Assembly (NCBI GenBank): GCA_036351055.1
Contig: JAZBOH010000127.1
Span: forward strand, 1-29,888
Source: JABDPF01 sp036351055
GTDB taxonomy: Bacteria; Pseudomonadota; Gammaproteobacteria; Xanthomonadales; SZUA-36
Reading direction: 5' to 3'
DNA length: 29,888 nt
In this document: piece by piece, positions 1-7,185 of the stretch
Numbering within the stretch: the stretch's first letter is position 1
How the letters are laid out: every line of letters starts with the position of its first letter
Notes under the pieces: model-generated
Told to the model about the DNA's origin: nothing
Databases searched by the model: none
Seen by the model: only the letters and a program-made list of their open reading frames with translations
Made by a program: the position numbers and the translations under genes

Positions 1-2
1 AG

Positions 3-1385
3 CACTTCGTGCGTGACTTCCCCGGGGTTCAGACGATCCGCCTGGAACAGAACTACCGCTCGACCGGAACCATCCTCGACGCGGCCAACGCCCTGATCCA
101 GCACAACCAGGCGCGCATGGGCAAGGAGTTGTGGACGGACGGTGCCCGTGGCCAGCCGATTTCACTGTATGCCGCCTTTAACGAGCAGGACGAGGCGCGC
201 TTCGTGATCGACCAGGTCGAGCAGTGGATCGACAGCGGCCGCCGCGCCGACGATTGCGCGATCCTCTACCGCACCACGGCCCAGTCGCGGCTGTTCGAAG
301 AATACCTGCTGCGCGCCAACATTCCCTACCGTGTCTACGGCGGCCAGCGGTTTTTTGAACGCACCGAAGTCAAGGACGCCCTGGCCTACCTGCGCCTGAT
401 GCACAACCCGAACGACGACGCGGCCATGGAACGCGTGATCAACAAGCCGACCCGGGCGATCGGTGAAAAAACCGTTTCCCTTATCCGCCTGCAGGCGCGT
501 GAAAGCGGACTGACCCTGTGGCAGGCTGCCCGCGAATGCATCGCGCAGCAGAAATTTACCGCGCGCGCCGGAACTGCGGTGCTGGGCTTCACCAGGCTGG
601 TGGAGGATATGCGCGAGCGCATGCAGGACTGGACCCTGGGCAACCAGATGCAGGGTGTGGTCGACGACAGCAACCTGGAGGCGCACTACGCGAAGGAACC
701 GCCCGAGCGCATGGAAACCCGCATGGAAAACCTGCGCGAACTGGTCAACGCGGCTGATGCTTTTGTCATACCGGGCGAAGACGCGGACGCCGGCCTGACC
801 GAGTTGCAGTCCTTCCTCAGCCACGCCGCCCTCGAAGCCGGCGAAACCCAGGGTGAAAACTGGGAAGACTGTGTACAGATGATGACGCTGCACTCGGCCA
901 AGGGCCTGGAGTTTCCGCAGGTCTTCATCGTCGGCATGGAAGACGGCCTGTTCCCGCACCAGCGCTCGGTAGAGGAGGCCGGTGGCCGTCTCGAGGAAGA
1001 GCGCCGCTTGTGTTACGTCGGCATGACCCGGGCGCGTGAACAGCTGAGCCTGTGTTACGCCGAGGTACGGCGCATGTTTGGCCAGGAAAACTTCTGCCGC
1101 CCCTCGCGCTTTATCGACGAGATGCCGGCCGAACTGATCGAGGAGGTTCGGCCCTCCATCGGCGCCAAGCGCCCTTACCGGCCGGCAAAACCCGGCGCCA
1201 GCTTCTCTTCAACGCCAGCAAACGCACCGTTCAAGCTGGGCCAGCCCGTGCTGCACCCGAAGTTTGGCGAAGGGGTGGTACTCTCCTTTGAGGGCTCGGG
1301 CGATAATATCCGGGTCCAGGTAAATTTCCTGGACGCCGGGTCCAAGTGGCTGGTGCTGGCCTACGCGAACCTGCAAGCGATGTGA
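3..1385 (+). CDS. uvrD: DNA helicase II UvrD, 3' part only (5' end outside window)
   Basis: This is the C-terminal part of a superfamily 1A 3'-5' DNA helicase that acts in nucleotide excision and mismatch repair. The frame is open to the left edge, so the GTG at 9 is an internal valine and not a start. About 270 N-terminal residues, including the Walker A motif, are missing by comparison with the roughly 720-residue E. coli protein. Helicase motifs are visible: motif IV (LEQNYRST), motif V (TLHSAKGLEFPQVFIVGMEDG) and motif VI (EERRLCYVGMTRAREQL). The C-terminus carries the UvrD/PcrA Tudor-like segment (KLGQPVLHPKFGEGVV...KWLVLAYANL). That tail, and the close match to E. coli UvrD along the whole length, favour UvrD over Rep. 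pyrF follows after 28 bp on the same strand. Confidence 0.96.
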   Translation, partial: HFVRDFPGVQTIRLEQNYRSTGTILDAANALIQHNQARMGKELWTDGARGQPISLYAAFNEQDEARFVIDQVEQWIDSGRRADDCAILYRTTAQSRLFEEYLLRANIPYRVYGGQRFFERTEVKDALAYLRLMHNPNDDAAMERVINKPTRAIGEKTVSLIRLQARESGLTLWQAARECIAQQKFTARAGTAVLGFTRLVEDMRERMQDWTLGNQMQGVVDDSNLEAHYAKEPPERMETRMENLRELVNAADAFVIPGEDADAGLTELQSFLSHAALEAGETQGENWEDCVQMMTLHSAKGLEFPQVFIVGMEDGLFPHQRSVEEAGGRLEEERRLCYVGMTRAREQLSLCYAEVRRMFGQENFCRPSRFIDEMPAELIEEVRPSIGAKRPYRPAKPGASFSSTPANAPFKLGQPVLHPKFGEGVVLSFEGSGDNIRVQVNFLDAGSKWLVLAYANLQAM

Positions 1386-1413
1386 CCATCAAGAAACGAA
1401 ACGGGAAAACGAA

Positions 1414-2145
1414 ATGAACCGCGAATCTCCGATCAAAACCGGTATACCGGCGCACGAGCGCCTTATTTTTGCACTGGATGTGCCTGACCTGGAGCGGGCA
1501 CGCGAACTGGTCGGCGCCCTCGGCGACTCGGTGGTGTTCTACAAGCTGGGCCTCGAGTTTTTCCTGTCCGGGCACTACTTCGAGCTGGCGGCGGAACTGA
1601 AAACACGGGGCAAGAAAATCTTCGCCGACCTGAAGCTGTTCGACATACCGGCCACCGTGGCATCGGCGGTGCGCCAGCTGGCCCGCCACGAAGTCGATTT
1701 TTGCACGGTACACGGCAACGACAGCATGTTGAGGGCTGCCGCTGATGCCAAGGGCGATATGCAGATCCTGGCCGTCACCGCACTGACCAGCCTGGACCAG
1801 GGTGATCTTGACGACCTCGGTTTTCAATGCGACGCCAGGACCCTGGTTTTGTCACGCGCCAGGCGTGCACTGGCGCTCGGCTGCGACGGCGTGGTTTCCT
1901 CCGGCCTGGAGGTGCCGGCCCTGCGCGAGTCCGTCGACCACGCGCTGATTACCGTATGTCCGGGCATACGGCCGGTATTCAATGACGAGATCTCGGCGGG
2001 AAACGACCAGCAACGCATCGTCACACCGGGCCAGGCCATCGCCACCGGCGCCGACTACCTGGTTGTCGGCCGGCCGATTCGTGATGCGGCCGATCCACGG
2101 GCCGCGGCCGAGGAGATCCAGAGGCAGATCGCCATGGCATTGTAA
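1414..2145 (+). CDS. pyrF: orotidine 5'-phosphate decarboxylase
   Basis: This enzyme makes UMP from OMP in the last step of de novo pyrimidine synthesis. The 243-residue product has the usual bacterial length. Active-site features of the family are visible: LDV with Asp22, YKLG with Lys44, and the catalytic DLKLFDIP segment with Asp72, Lys74 and Asp77. The phosphate-binding end carries CPGIRP and VVGRPI. The ATG at 1414 has only a weak purine stretch upstream. It is preferred because the next conserved element, FALDVPDL, begins about 18 residues in, as is normal. The gene lies 28 bp after uvrD and may be co-transcribed with it. The next gene is separated by 241 bp containing a terminator. Confidence 0.97.
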   Translation: MNRESPIKTGIPAHERLIFALDVPDLERARELVGALGDSVVFYKLGLEFFLSGHYFELAAELKTRGKKIFADLKLFDIPATVASAVRQLARHEVDFCTVHGNDSMLRAAADAKGDMQILAVTALTSLDQGDLDDLGFQCDARTLVLSRARRALALGCDGVVSSGLEVPALRESVDHALITVCPGIRPVFNDEISAGNDQQRIVTPGQAIATGADYLVVGRPIRDAADPRAAAEEIQRQIAMAL

Positions 2146-2162
2146 TTTGGGGGACGAAGGGG

Positions 2163-2191
2163 TTGCAAAAGCTAAACTACTGCATTACGAT
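2163..2191 (+). promoter_or_regulatory. possible sigma-70 promoter downstream of pyrF
   Basis: TTGCAA (2163-2168) and TACGAT (2186-2191) are separated by exactly 17 bp in an AT-rich stretch just after pyrF. Each is a partial match to the sigma-70 consensus. Transcription from here would start near 2198 and meet the intrinsic terminator ending at 2326. It would therefore make a short RNA or a plsB leader. This is a pattern match only. Confidence 0.3.
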
Positions 2192-2291
2192 ACGCCCGTA
2201 ACTTCATAATAATGAATGAAAACAAATTAAGGGACTGCGAAACAGAATTTAGCTGATCAGCTTTACCGATCCTCTCCGGCTCTGCCGGATT

Positions 2292-2326
2292 TCCGGGCGG
2301 GTTTTATACCAGCCCGGATTTTTTTT
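2292..2326 (+). terminator. intrinsic terminator between pyrF and plsB
   Basis: A perfect 7-bp stem, TCCGGGC (2292-2298) with GCCCGGA (2312-2318), encloses a 13-nt loop and is followed by eight T residues (2319-2326). A second small hairpin, TCCGGC/GCCGGA (2275-2289), lies directly before it. The T-run is on the plus strand, so it ends plus-strand transcripts. It sits 147 bp past the pyrF stop and about 60 bp before plsB, so it either closes the uvrD-pyrF transcript or attenuates plsB. Confidence 0.85.
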
Positions 2327-2386
2327 GCCCGCATGGATTAGAATAGACCGTTCTCCGGTTATCAGAACCGTTCCGCTGGTCGTGCC

Positions 2387-4900
2387 ATGCAAATCAAGTA
2401 CTCGAACATCGGTGTATTCAAACGGCTAAACCTGGCCTGGTTCCAGTTGATGGGGAACATCCTGCATCTGTGGGTCCGCAGCAAGGTTTTACCCTCCCCG
2501 TTCGACGACCTGGAGATCGACCGCGACAAACCCATCTGCTACGTGATCGACTGGTACGAAACCACCAGCCAGCTCATCCTGGACCGGGTGTGCGTAGAGC
2601 AGGGGCTGCCGCGGCCGCGCTGGCCGATGCAGACCGAGGCCGGCCCCGAACCCCGTTCCTACCTGGCGATGCGGCGGCGGAAAGGCATGATCCTGCGCCG
2701 CACCGAGGTGCGCCGGCATTCAGAAACCCTCAAGCGCTATGTGGACGATGTCTGTTCCGGGAAAGTGGAAGAAATCCAACTGGTCCCGGTGACCATCCTG
2801 ATCGGACGCGCACCGGACAAGGAAACCGGGCTCGCCAAGGTATTTTTTACCGAGTCATGGGAAATCGGCGGCAGGACCTGGCGCCTTTTGAGTTCGATCA
2901 TCAACGGCCGCCAGACTATGGTCCAGTTCAGCAAGCCGTTGTCCCTGGCAGAAGCGGCACGGGAAGAACTGGGGCCCGCACGCACGCTACGGAAAGTATC
3001 CCGCGTGCTGCGTGTTCATTTCCAACGCCAGCGTTCCGCGGCCATCGGCCCCGACCTCTCTCACCGGCGCACCGTGGTCGACCAGGTGCTGCAAAGCCCG
3101 CCGGTCAGTTCCGCCATCGCAGAGCTGGAAAAAAAGGACAAGATCACCGAGTACAAGGCCTGGAAGCAGGCCCGCGGCTACGCCTTCGAAATTGCCGCAA
3201 ACTACTCCTACACCGTGGTGCGGCTGGGTTCATTTGCGCTGAAGTGGTTCTGGAACCGGATTTACGACGGCATCGAACTGCGGAATTTCCGCCAGTTCCA
3301 GGAACAGGCGCCGAACTACGAAGTCATCTATGTGCCCTGCCACCGCAGCCATATCGATTACCTGCTGGTGAGCTACCTGGTTTATCACAACGGCCTCGTT
3401 CCACCGCACATCGCGGCCGGCGTCAACCTCAACCTGCCGTTGGTGGGCCGTATCCTGCGCAAAGGCGGCGCCTTTTTCCTGCGGCGCAGCTTCCGTTCGA
3501 ACAAGCTGTACTCGGCGGTATTTCATGAGTACCTTGCACAGATCATGTCCAACGGCACGTCCATCGAGTACTTCATCGAGGGCACACGCAGCAGGACCGG
3601 GCGCCTGCTGCAACCCAAGGGCGGTATGATCTCGATGACCGTGCGCAGCTACCTGCGCACGCGGACCCGGCCAGTGATGTTCCAACCCATCTACGTCGGC
3701 TATGAAAAACTCGCGGAGGGCAACAGCTACACGGCCGAGCTTTCCGGGCAGGCCAAGAAAAAGGAATCCCTGGCCGACCTGCTGAAAGTTCGCAGCATTC
3801 TCAAGAAACGCTACGGCAAGGTCCATGTCAGTTTTGCCGAACCGATATTCCTGGACAAACTGCTGGATGAACATGACCCGCAATGGCGTGATAACAGCAC
3901 CTCTTCCGAAGAAAAGCCCCAATGGCTGACGCCGTTGGTCAACCGCCTGGGCGACCTGATACTGGAAGGCATCAACAGCGCCACCCACGTCAACGCGGTC
4001 AACCTGCTGGCCGTCACCCTGCTCACCACGCGCAAGCTGGCGATGGGCCGCGAAGAACTGGCCGACCAGATCGAACTCTACCTCAGCCTTCTGAGCTACG
4101 ACCATTACTCCGAGCGGATCACGTTCACTTCCCGTTCGCCGGATGAAATCATCGACTACGGTATCGAGCTGGGCATCATCGAGGCCCGCGAAAACCCGCT
4201 GGGCGACATCATCGCCGTGAAACCCGACCAGTCGGTTTTACTGACTTACTTCCGCAACAACATCGCTCACCTGGCGGCGGTGCCTTCGCTGGTCACCAGT
4301 TGCTTTCTCAATGCAGACTCCATGGCGGCACGTGATGTTCGACGCATTTCGCTGGCGGTCTACCCCTTCCTCAAAGCCGAGCTTTTCCTGCCCTGGAACG
4401 AAAAGGGTTTCCTGGAAACCGTCGACGGTTGCATTGCCTGGCTGCTCAAGCACGGACTGCTGGTGCAGAACCCGGATAACGGCATCCTGGAAAAACCCGA
4501 AGGCGGTTCACGCGAAGAATTGCAGCTGAGGGTGATGGGGCACGCACTGCTGCAAACCTTCGAGCGTTACTACATCACGGTGGCCGTGCTGGCCAAGAAC
4601 GGTTCCGGCAAGCTCAGCCGCGGCGAACTGGAGCAGTTGTGCATCCTGACCGCACAACGCATCTCGCAACTGAACGAGTTTGCGGCGCCCGAGTTTTACG
4701 ATCGCAAACAGATCAGGCAATTCATCAACCTGCTGCTCGATTCCCAGATATTACGAAACAACGAGCAAGACAAGCTGGAATTCAATTCCGTCATCCAGCA
4801 GATCAGCGAGGACTCCCGTTACGTGCTGAGCGAAGAAATCCGCTACAACATCATTCGCGTGGCGCCACAGGTCCTGGCCGAAGACAGCAAAGCAAGCTAG
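2387..4900 (+). CDS. plsB: glycerol-3-phosphate 1-O-acyltransferase PlsB
   Basis: PlsB is a membrane-associated enzyme that acylates sn-glycerol 3-phosphate at position 1, the first step of phospholipid synthesis. It uses acyl-CoA or acyl-ACP. The product is 837 residues, close to the 807 of E. coli PlsB. The catalytic HX4D motif is present as HRSHID (His319, Asp324). The glycerol-phosphate binding block FIEGTRSRTGR lies at 396-406. The surrounding segments (VPPHIAAGVNLN, GGAFFLRRSFRSNKLYS) match the family closely. No Shine-Dalgarno sequence is visible before the ATG at 2387, but no better in-frame start exists. A TAGAAT hexamer at 2339-2344 could be a -10 element. The stop codon overlaps that of the convergent DUF465 gene. 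Confidence 0.96.
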   Translation: MQIKYSNIGVFKRLNLAWFQLMGNILHLWVRSKVLPSPFDDLEIDRDKPICYVIDWYETTSQLILDRVCVEQGLPRPRWPMQTEAGPEPRSYLAMRRRKGMILRRTEVRRHSETLKRYVDDVCSGKVEEIQLVPVTILIGRAPDKETGLAKVFFTESWEIGGRTWRLLSSIINGRQTMVQFSKPLSLAEAAREELGPARTLRKVSRVLRVHFQRQRSAAIGPDLSHRRTVVDQVLQSPPVSSAIAELEKKDKITEYKAWKQARGYAFEIAANYSYTVVRLGSFALKWFWNRIYDGIELRNFRQFQEQAPNYEVIYVPCHRSHIDYLLVSYLVYHNGLVPPHIAAGVNLNLPLVGRILRKGGAFFLRRSFRSNKLYSAVFHEYLAQIMSNGTSIEYFIEGTRSRTGRLLQPKGGMISMTVRSYLRTRTRPVMFQPIYVGYEKLAEGNSYTAELSGQAKKKESLADLLKVRSILKKRYGKVHVSFAEPIFLDKLLDEHDPQWRDNSTSSEEKPQWLTPLVNRLGDLILEGINSATHVNAVNLLAVTLLTTRKLAMGREELADQIELYLSLLSYDHYSERITFTSRSPDEIIDYGIELGIIEARENPLGDIIAVKPDQSVLLTYFRNNIAHLAAVPSLVTSCFLNADSMAARDVRRISLAVYPFLKAELFLPWNEKGFLETVDGCIAWLLKHGLLVQNPDNGILEKPEGGSREELQLRVMGHALLQTFERYYITVAVLAKNGSGKLSRGELEQLCILTAQRISQLNEFAAPEFYDRKQIRQFINLLLDSQILRNNEQDKLEFNSVIQQISEDSRYVLSEEIRYNIIRVAPQVLAEDSKAS

Positions 4901-5109
4901 GCGTCGATATCGGGAATCAGCTGGGATTGGAGAAAGGAGATCCAGTCCTTGAGTTTCAGTTTGCGCTTTTTCATACGCCGCAGTTGCAACTGGTCAACGC
5001 TGGGGTCTTCCGCCAGGCGAATGATCGCCTGGTCCAGGTCACGATGCTCTTCCCGGAGTTCGGCGATCAGGCGGACGATCGCTGCCGGGTCTTTATTGAA
5101 GTTGTTCAC
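4897..5109 (-). CDS. small DUF465 (YdcH-like) protein
   Basis: This small, highly charged protein has the DUF465 signature: EEHRDLDQAIIRLAEDPSVDQ followed by the lysine-rich MKKRKLKLKDWI and a C-terminal LIPDI. The family is widespread in proteobacteria, is probably a short helical hairpin, and has no firmly known function. I chose the GTG at 5109, giving 70 residues, the usual family length. An ATG at 5160 is also in frame but would overlap the start of divergent ttcA, and the extra 17 residues do not resemble the family. No Shine-Dalgarno is visible. A TACTAT hexamer (5119-5124, minus strand) lies 9 bp upstream and could be a -10 box of a nearly leaderless transcript. The stop shares the palindrome CTAG with the plsB stop. 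Confidence 0.85.
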   Translation of the reverse strand: MNNFNKDPAAIVRLIAELREEHRDLDQAIIRLAEDPSVDQLQLRRMKKRKLKLKDWISFLQSQLIPDIDA

Positions 5110-5147
5110 ATTACAAGGATAGTACAAGTTTGGCGTAGAATGCGCGG

Positions 5148-6011
5148 ATGATGACCGCAAGCAAATCCCATCGGGACAACAAGGTGGCCAAAAGGCTGCT
5201 GCGAGCCACCGGCAAGGCGATCACCGACTTCAACATGATCGGCGAAGGCGACCGCGTGATGGTCTGCCTGTCGGGCGGCAAGGATTCTTTCACCATGCTC
5301 GACATCCTGGTGGCACTGCACAAACGCGCACCCGTGCAGTTTGAACTGGCCGCCGTCAACCTGGATCAGAAACAACCCGGCTTTCCGGCCGATGTCCTGC
5401 CAGAATACGCAGGCCACATCGGTGTTCCTTTCCACGTGATCGAACAGGACACCTACAGCGTGGTCAAGCGCGTGGTGCCGGAAGGGAAAACCACCTGTGG
5501 GCTGTGTTCGCGCCTTCGGCGCGGCGCACTTTACCGCTATGCAGCTGAAAACGGCTTTAGCCGCATTGCGCTGGGCCACCACCGGGATGACATCATCGAG
5601 ACTTTCTTCCTCAACCTGTTCCATGGCGGGCGCATCAAGGCCATGCCGCCCAAGCTCCTGTCGGACGATGGCAGGAACGTGGTGATCCGCCCCCTGGCTT
5701 ACTGCGCTGAAGAAGACATCCAGCACTATGCGCAGACCCGGGCCTTCCCGGTCATTCCCTGCAACCTGTGCGGCTCGCAACCCAACCTGCAGCGCCAGGC
5801 GATCAAGGCCATGCTGGGTGAATGGAAGAAGCAACACCCCGGGCGTTTCGAGAACATCGTTCGCGCCATGAGCCATGTTTCACCGTCACAACTTGCCGAC
5901 CGCGAACTGTTCGATTTCATCAACCTGGGCGCGGAACCGGAGCCGTCGACCGGGAAGACCGCCTGGTTCGAACCAGGCGAACGCAAGCTGGACCTTGTGA
6001 CCATCAACTGA
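5148..6011 (+). CDS. ttcA: tRNA 2-thiocytidine(32) synthetase TtcA
   Basis: TtcA is a cytoplasmic iron-sulfur enzyme that uses ATP to thiolate cytidine 32 in certain tRNAs. The 287-residue product has the ATP-pyrophosphatase P-loop SGGKDS at 42-47. It also has the cysteines that hold the [4Fe-4S] cluster and identify TtcA: CGLC at 117-120 and CNLC at 205-208. The segment LGHHRDDIIETFFLNLFHGG is typical of the family. Start codons are ATG ATG at 5148/5151, with no Shine-Dalgarno. A TAGAAT at 5136-5141 is placed so that the transcript would begin almost at the start codon. The TRAP binding-protein gene follows after 13 bp. Confidence 0.96.
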   Translation: MMTASKSHRDNKVAKRLLRATGKAITDFNMIGEGDRVMVCLSGGKDSFTMLDILVALHKRAPVQFELAAVNLDQKQPGFPADVLPEYAGHIGVPFHVIEQDTYSVVKRVVPEGKTTCGLCSRLRRGALYRYAAENGFSRIALGHHRDDIIETFFLNLFHGGRIKAMPPKLLSDDGRNVVIRPLAYCAEEDIQHYAQTRAFPVIPCNLCGSQPNLQRQAIKAMLGEWKKQHPGRFENIVRAMSHVSPSQLADRELFDFINLGAEPEPSTGKTAWFEPGERKLDLVTIN

Positions 6012-6024
6012 AGAGGAACCCTCC

Positions 6025-7125
6025 ATGGACAGAAGAAAATTTGTCAGGAACGCCGGTATCGCCGGCGCGGCCGGATTGCTCGCCGCCTGCGGCAAACAGG
6101 CTGGTAGCGCTGAATGCAATGACGGCATCGTTTCTTCAGAGACTTTCGAATGGAAGATGGTGACCACCTGGCCGCGTGACTTTCCCGGCCTGGGCAGCGG
6201 CGCCAATTACCTGGCCAGGATCATTGGTGAGATGAGCGGCGGCCGGCTGACCGTAAAAGTATACGGCGGCGGCGAACTGGTGCCCCCGTTCGAGGTTTTC
6301 GACGCGGTGAAAAGAGGGATCGCGGAATTGGGCCACGGCGGGGCTTATTACTGGAAGGGACTCATTCCGGCCTCACCGTTTTTCTCCTGCGTGCCGTTCG
6401 GCCTGACCGGCGCCGAGATGAACGGTTGGTTCTACCACGGTGGCGGCATGGAACTGTACCATGAAGCCTACGCGCCGCACGGTGTCATCCCCTACCCGAT
6501 CGGCAACTCGGGAACGCAGATGGGTGGCTGGTTCAACAAGGAAATCAACTCCGTCGCCGACCTGCAGGGTCTGAAAATGCGTATCCCGGGTTTTGGCGGT
6601 GAAGTACTGAAAAAAGTCGGTGGCACACCGGTCAACATACCCGGCGGCGAACTGTTCACGGCGCTGCAGAGCGGCACCATCGACGCCACCGAATGGGTTG
6701 GCCCGATGAATGACCTGGCCTTCGGCCTGTACCGCGCGGCGAAATATTACTACTACCCCGGCTGGCACGAACCGGGCACCGCGCTGGAAGCGCTTATCAA
6801 CCAGGAAGCCTATGCCGCGCTGCCCGCCGACCTGCAGGCCATCGTCACCTATGCCTGCCAGGCCGCCAATACCGACATGTACGCCGATTTCGAGGCGCGT
6901 AACGGGGAATCTCTCAAGACCCTGGTCGAAGAGCATGACGTCGACCTGCGTCCTTTCCCCGACGACGTGCTGGCCGAACTCAAGCGGGCATCCGCTGAAG
7001 TGGTCGAGGAACTCGCCGCCAACGACGAGATGGCCGCAAAGGTCTGGGGCTCGCTCAAGGCCTATATCGAACGCGTGAAATTGTCGACGGCGGTCGGTTC
7101 GCAGTACTTCGTCAACCGGCGTTGA
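6025..7125 (+). CDS. TRAP transporter substrate-binding protein, DctP/TakP family
   Basis: This is a periplasmic binding protein for a tripartite ATP-independent transporter. The sequence most resembles the alpha-keto acid/lactate-binding branch (TakP type): TTWPRDFPGLG, SGGRLTVKVYGGGELVP, GNSGTQMGGWF, LKMRIPGFGGEVL with the conserved carboxylate-binding Arg, and DATEWVGPMND. A 2-oxo or hydroxy acid ligand is an inference from family. The N-terminus (RRKF, hydrophobic stretch, LLAAC) looks like a Tat signal combined with a lipobox, so the protein may be exported folded and lipid-anchored at Cys22. A good AAGAGGA ribosome site lies 7 bp before the ATG. The gene is 13 bp after ttcA. The cognate-looking large permease is convergent, and no small permease gene is nearby. 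Confidence 0.92.
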   Translation: MDRRKFVRNAGIAGAAGLLAACGKQAGSAECNDGIVSSETFEWKMVTTWPRDFPGLGSGANYLARIIGEMSGGRLTVKVYGGGELVPPFEVFDAVKRGIAELGHGGAYYWKGLIPASPFFSCVPFGLTGAEMNGWFYHGGGMELYHEAYAPHGVIPYPIGNSGTQMGGWFNKEINSVADLQGLKMRIPGFGGEVLKKVGGTPVNIPGGELFTALQSGTIDATEWVGPMNDLAFGLYRAAKYYYYPGWHEPGTALEALINQEAYAALPADLQAIVTYACQAANTDMYADFEARNGESLKTLVEEHDVDLRPFPDDVLAELKRASAEVVEELAANDEMAAKVWGSLKAYIERVKLSTAVGSQYFVNRR

Positions 7126-7185
7126 ACGTTCTACCGTTCATGAACCGGGCCGGTCGGGTTCCCTGTCATTGCCAGGCTTGCAGGG

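Noticed and set aside
3230..4105. Open frame of 291 codons on the minus strand inside plsB
   Set aside because: Shadow of PlsB, which is full length with an intact HX4D motif and family-like sequence throughout.
7123..7185. Hairpins between the convergent TRAP genes, e.g. TGAACG/CGTTCA at 7123-7140
   Set aside because: They lack T-runs on either strand and have short stems, so they are not supported as intrinsic terminators.
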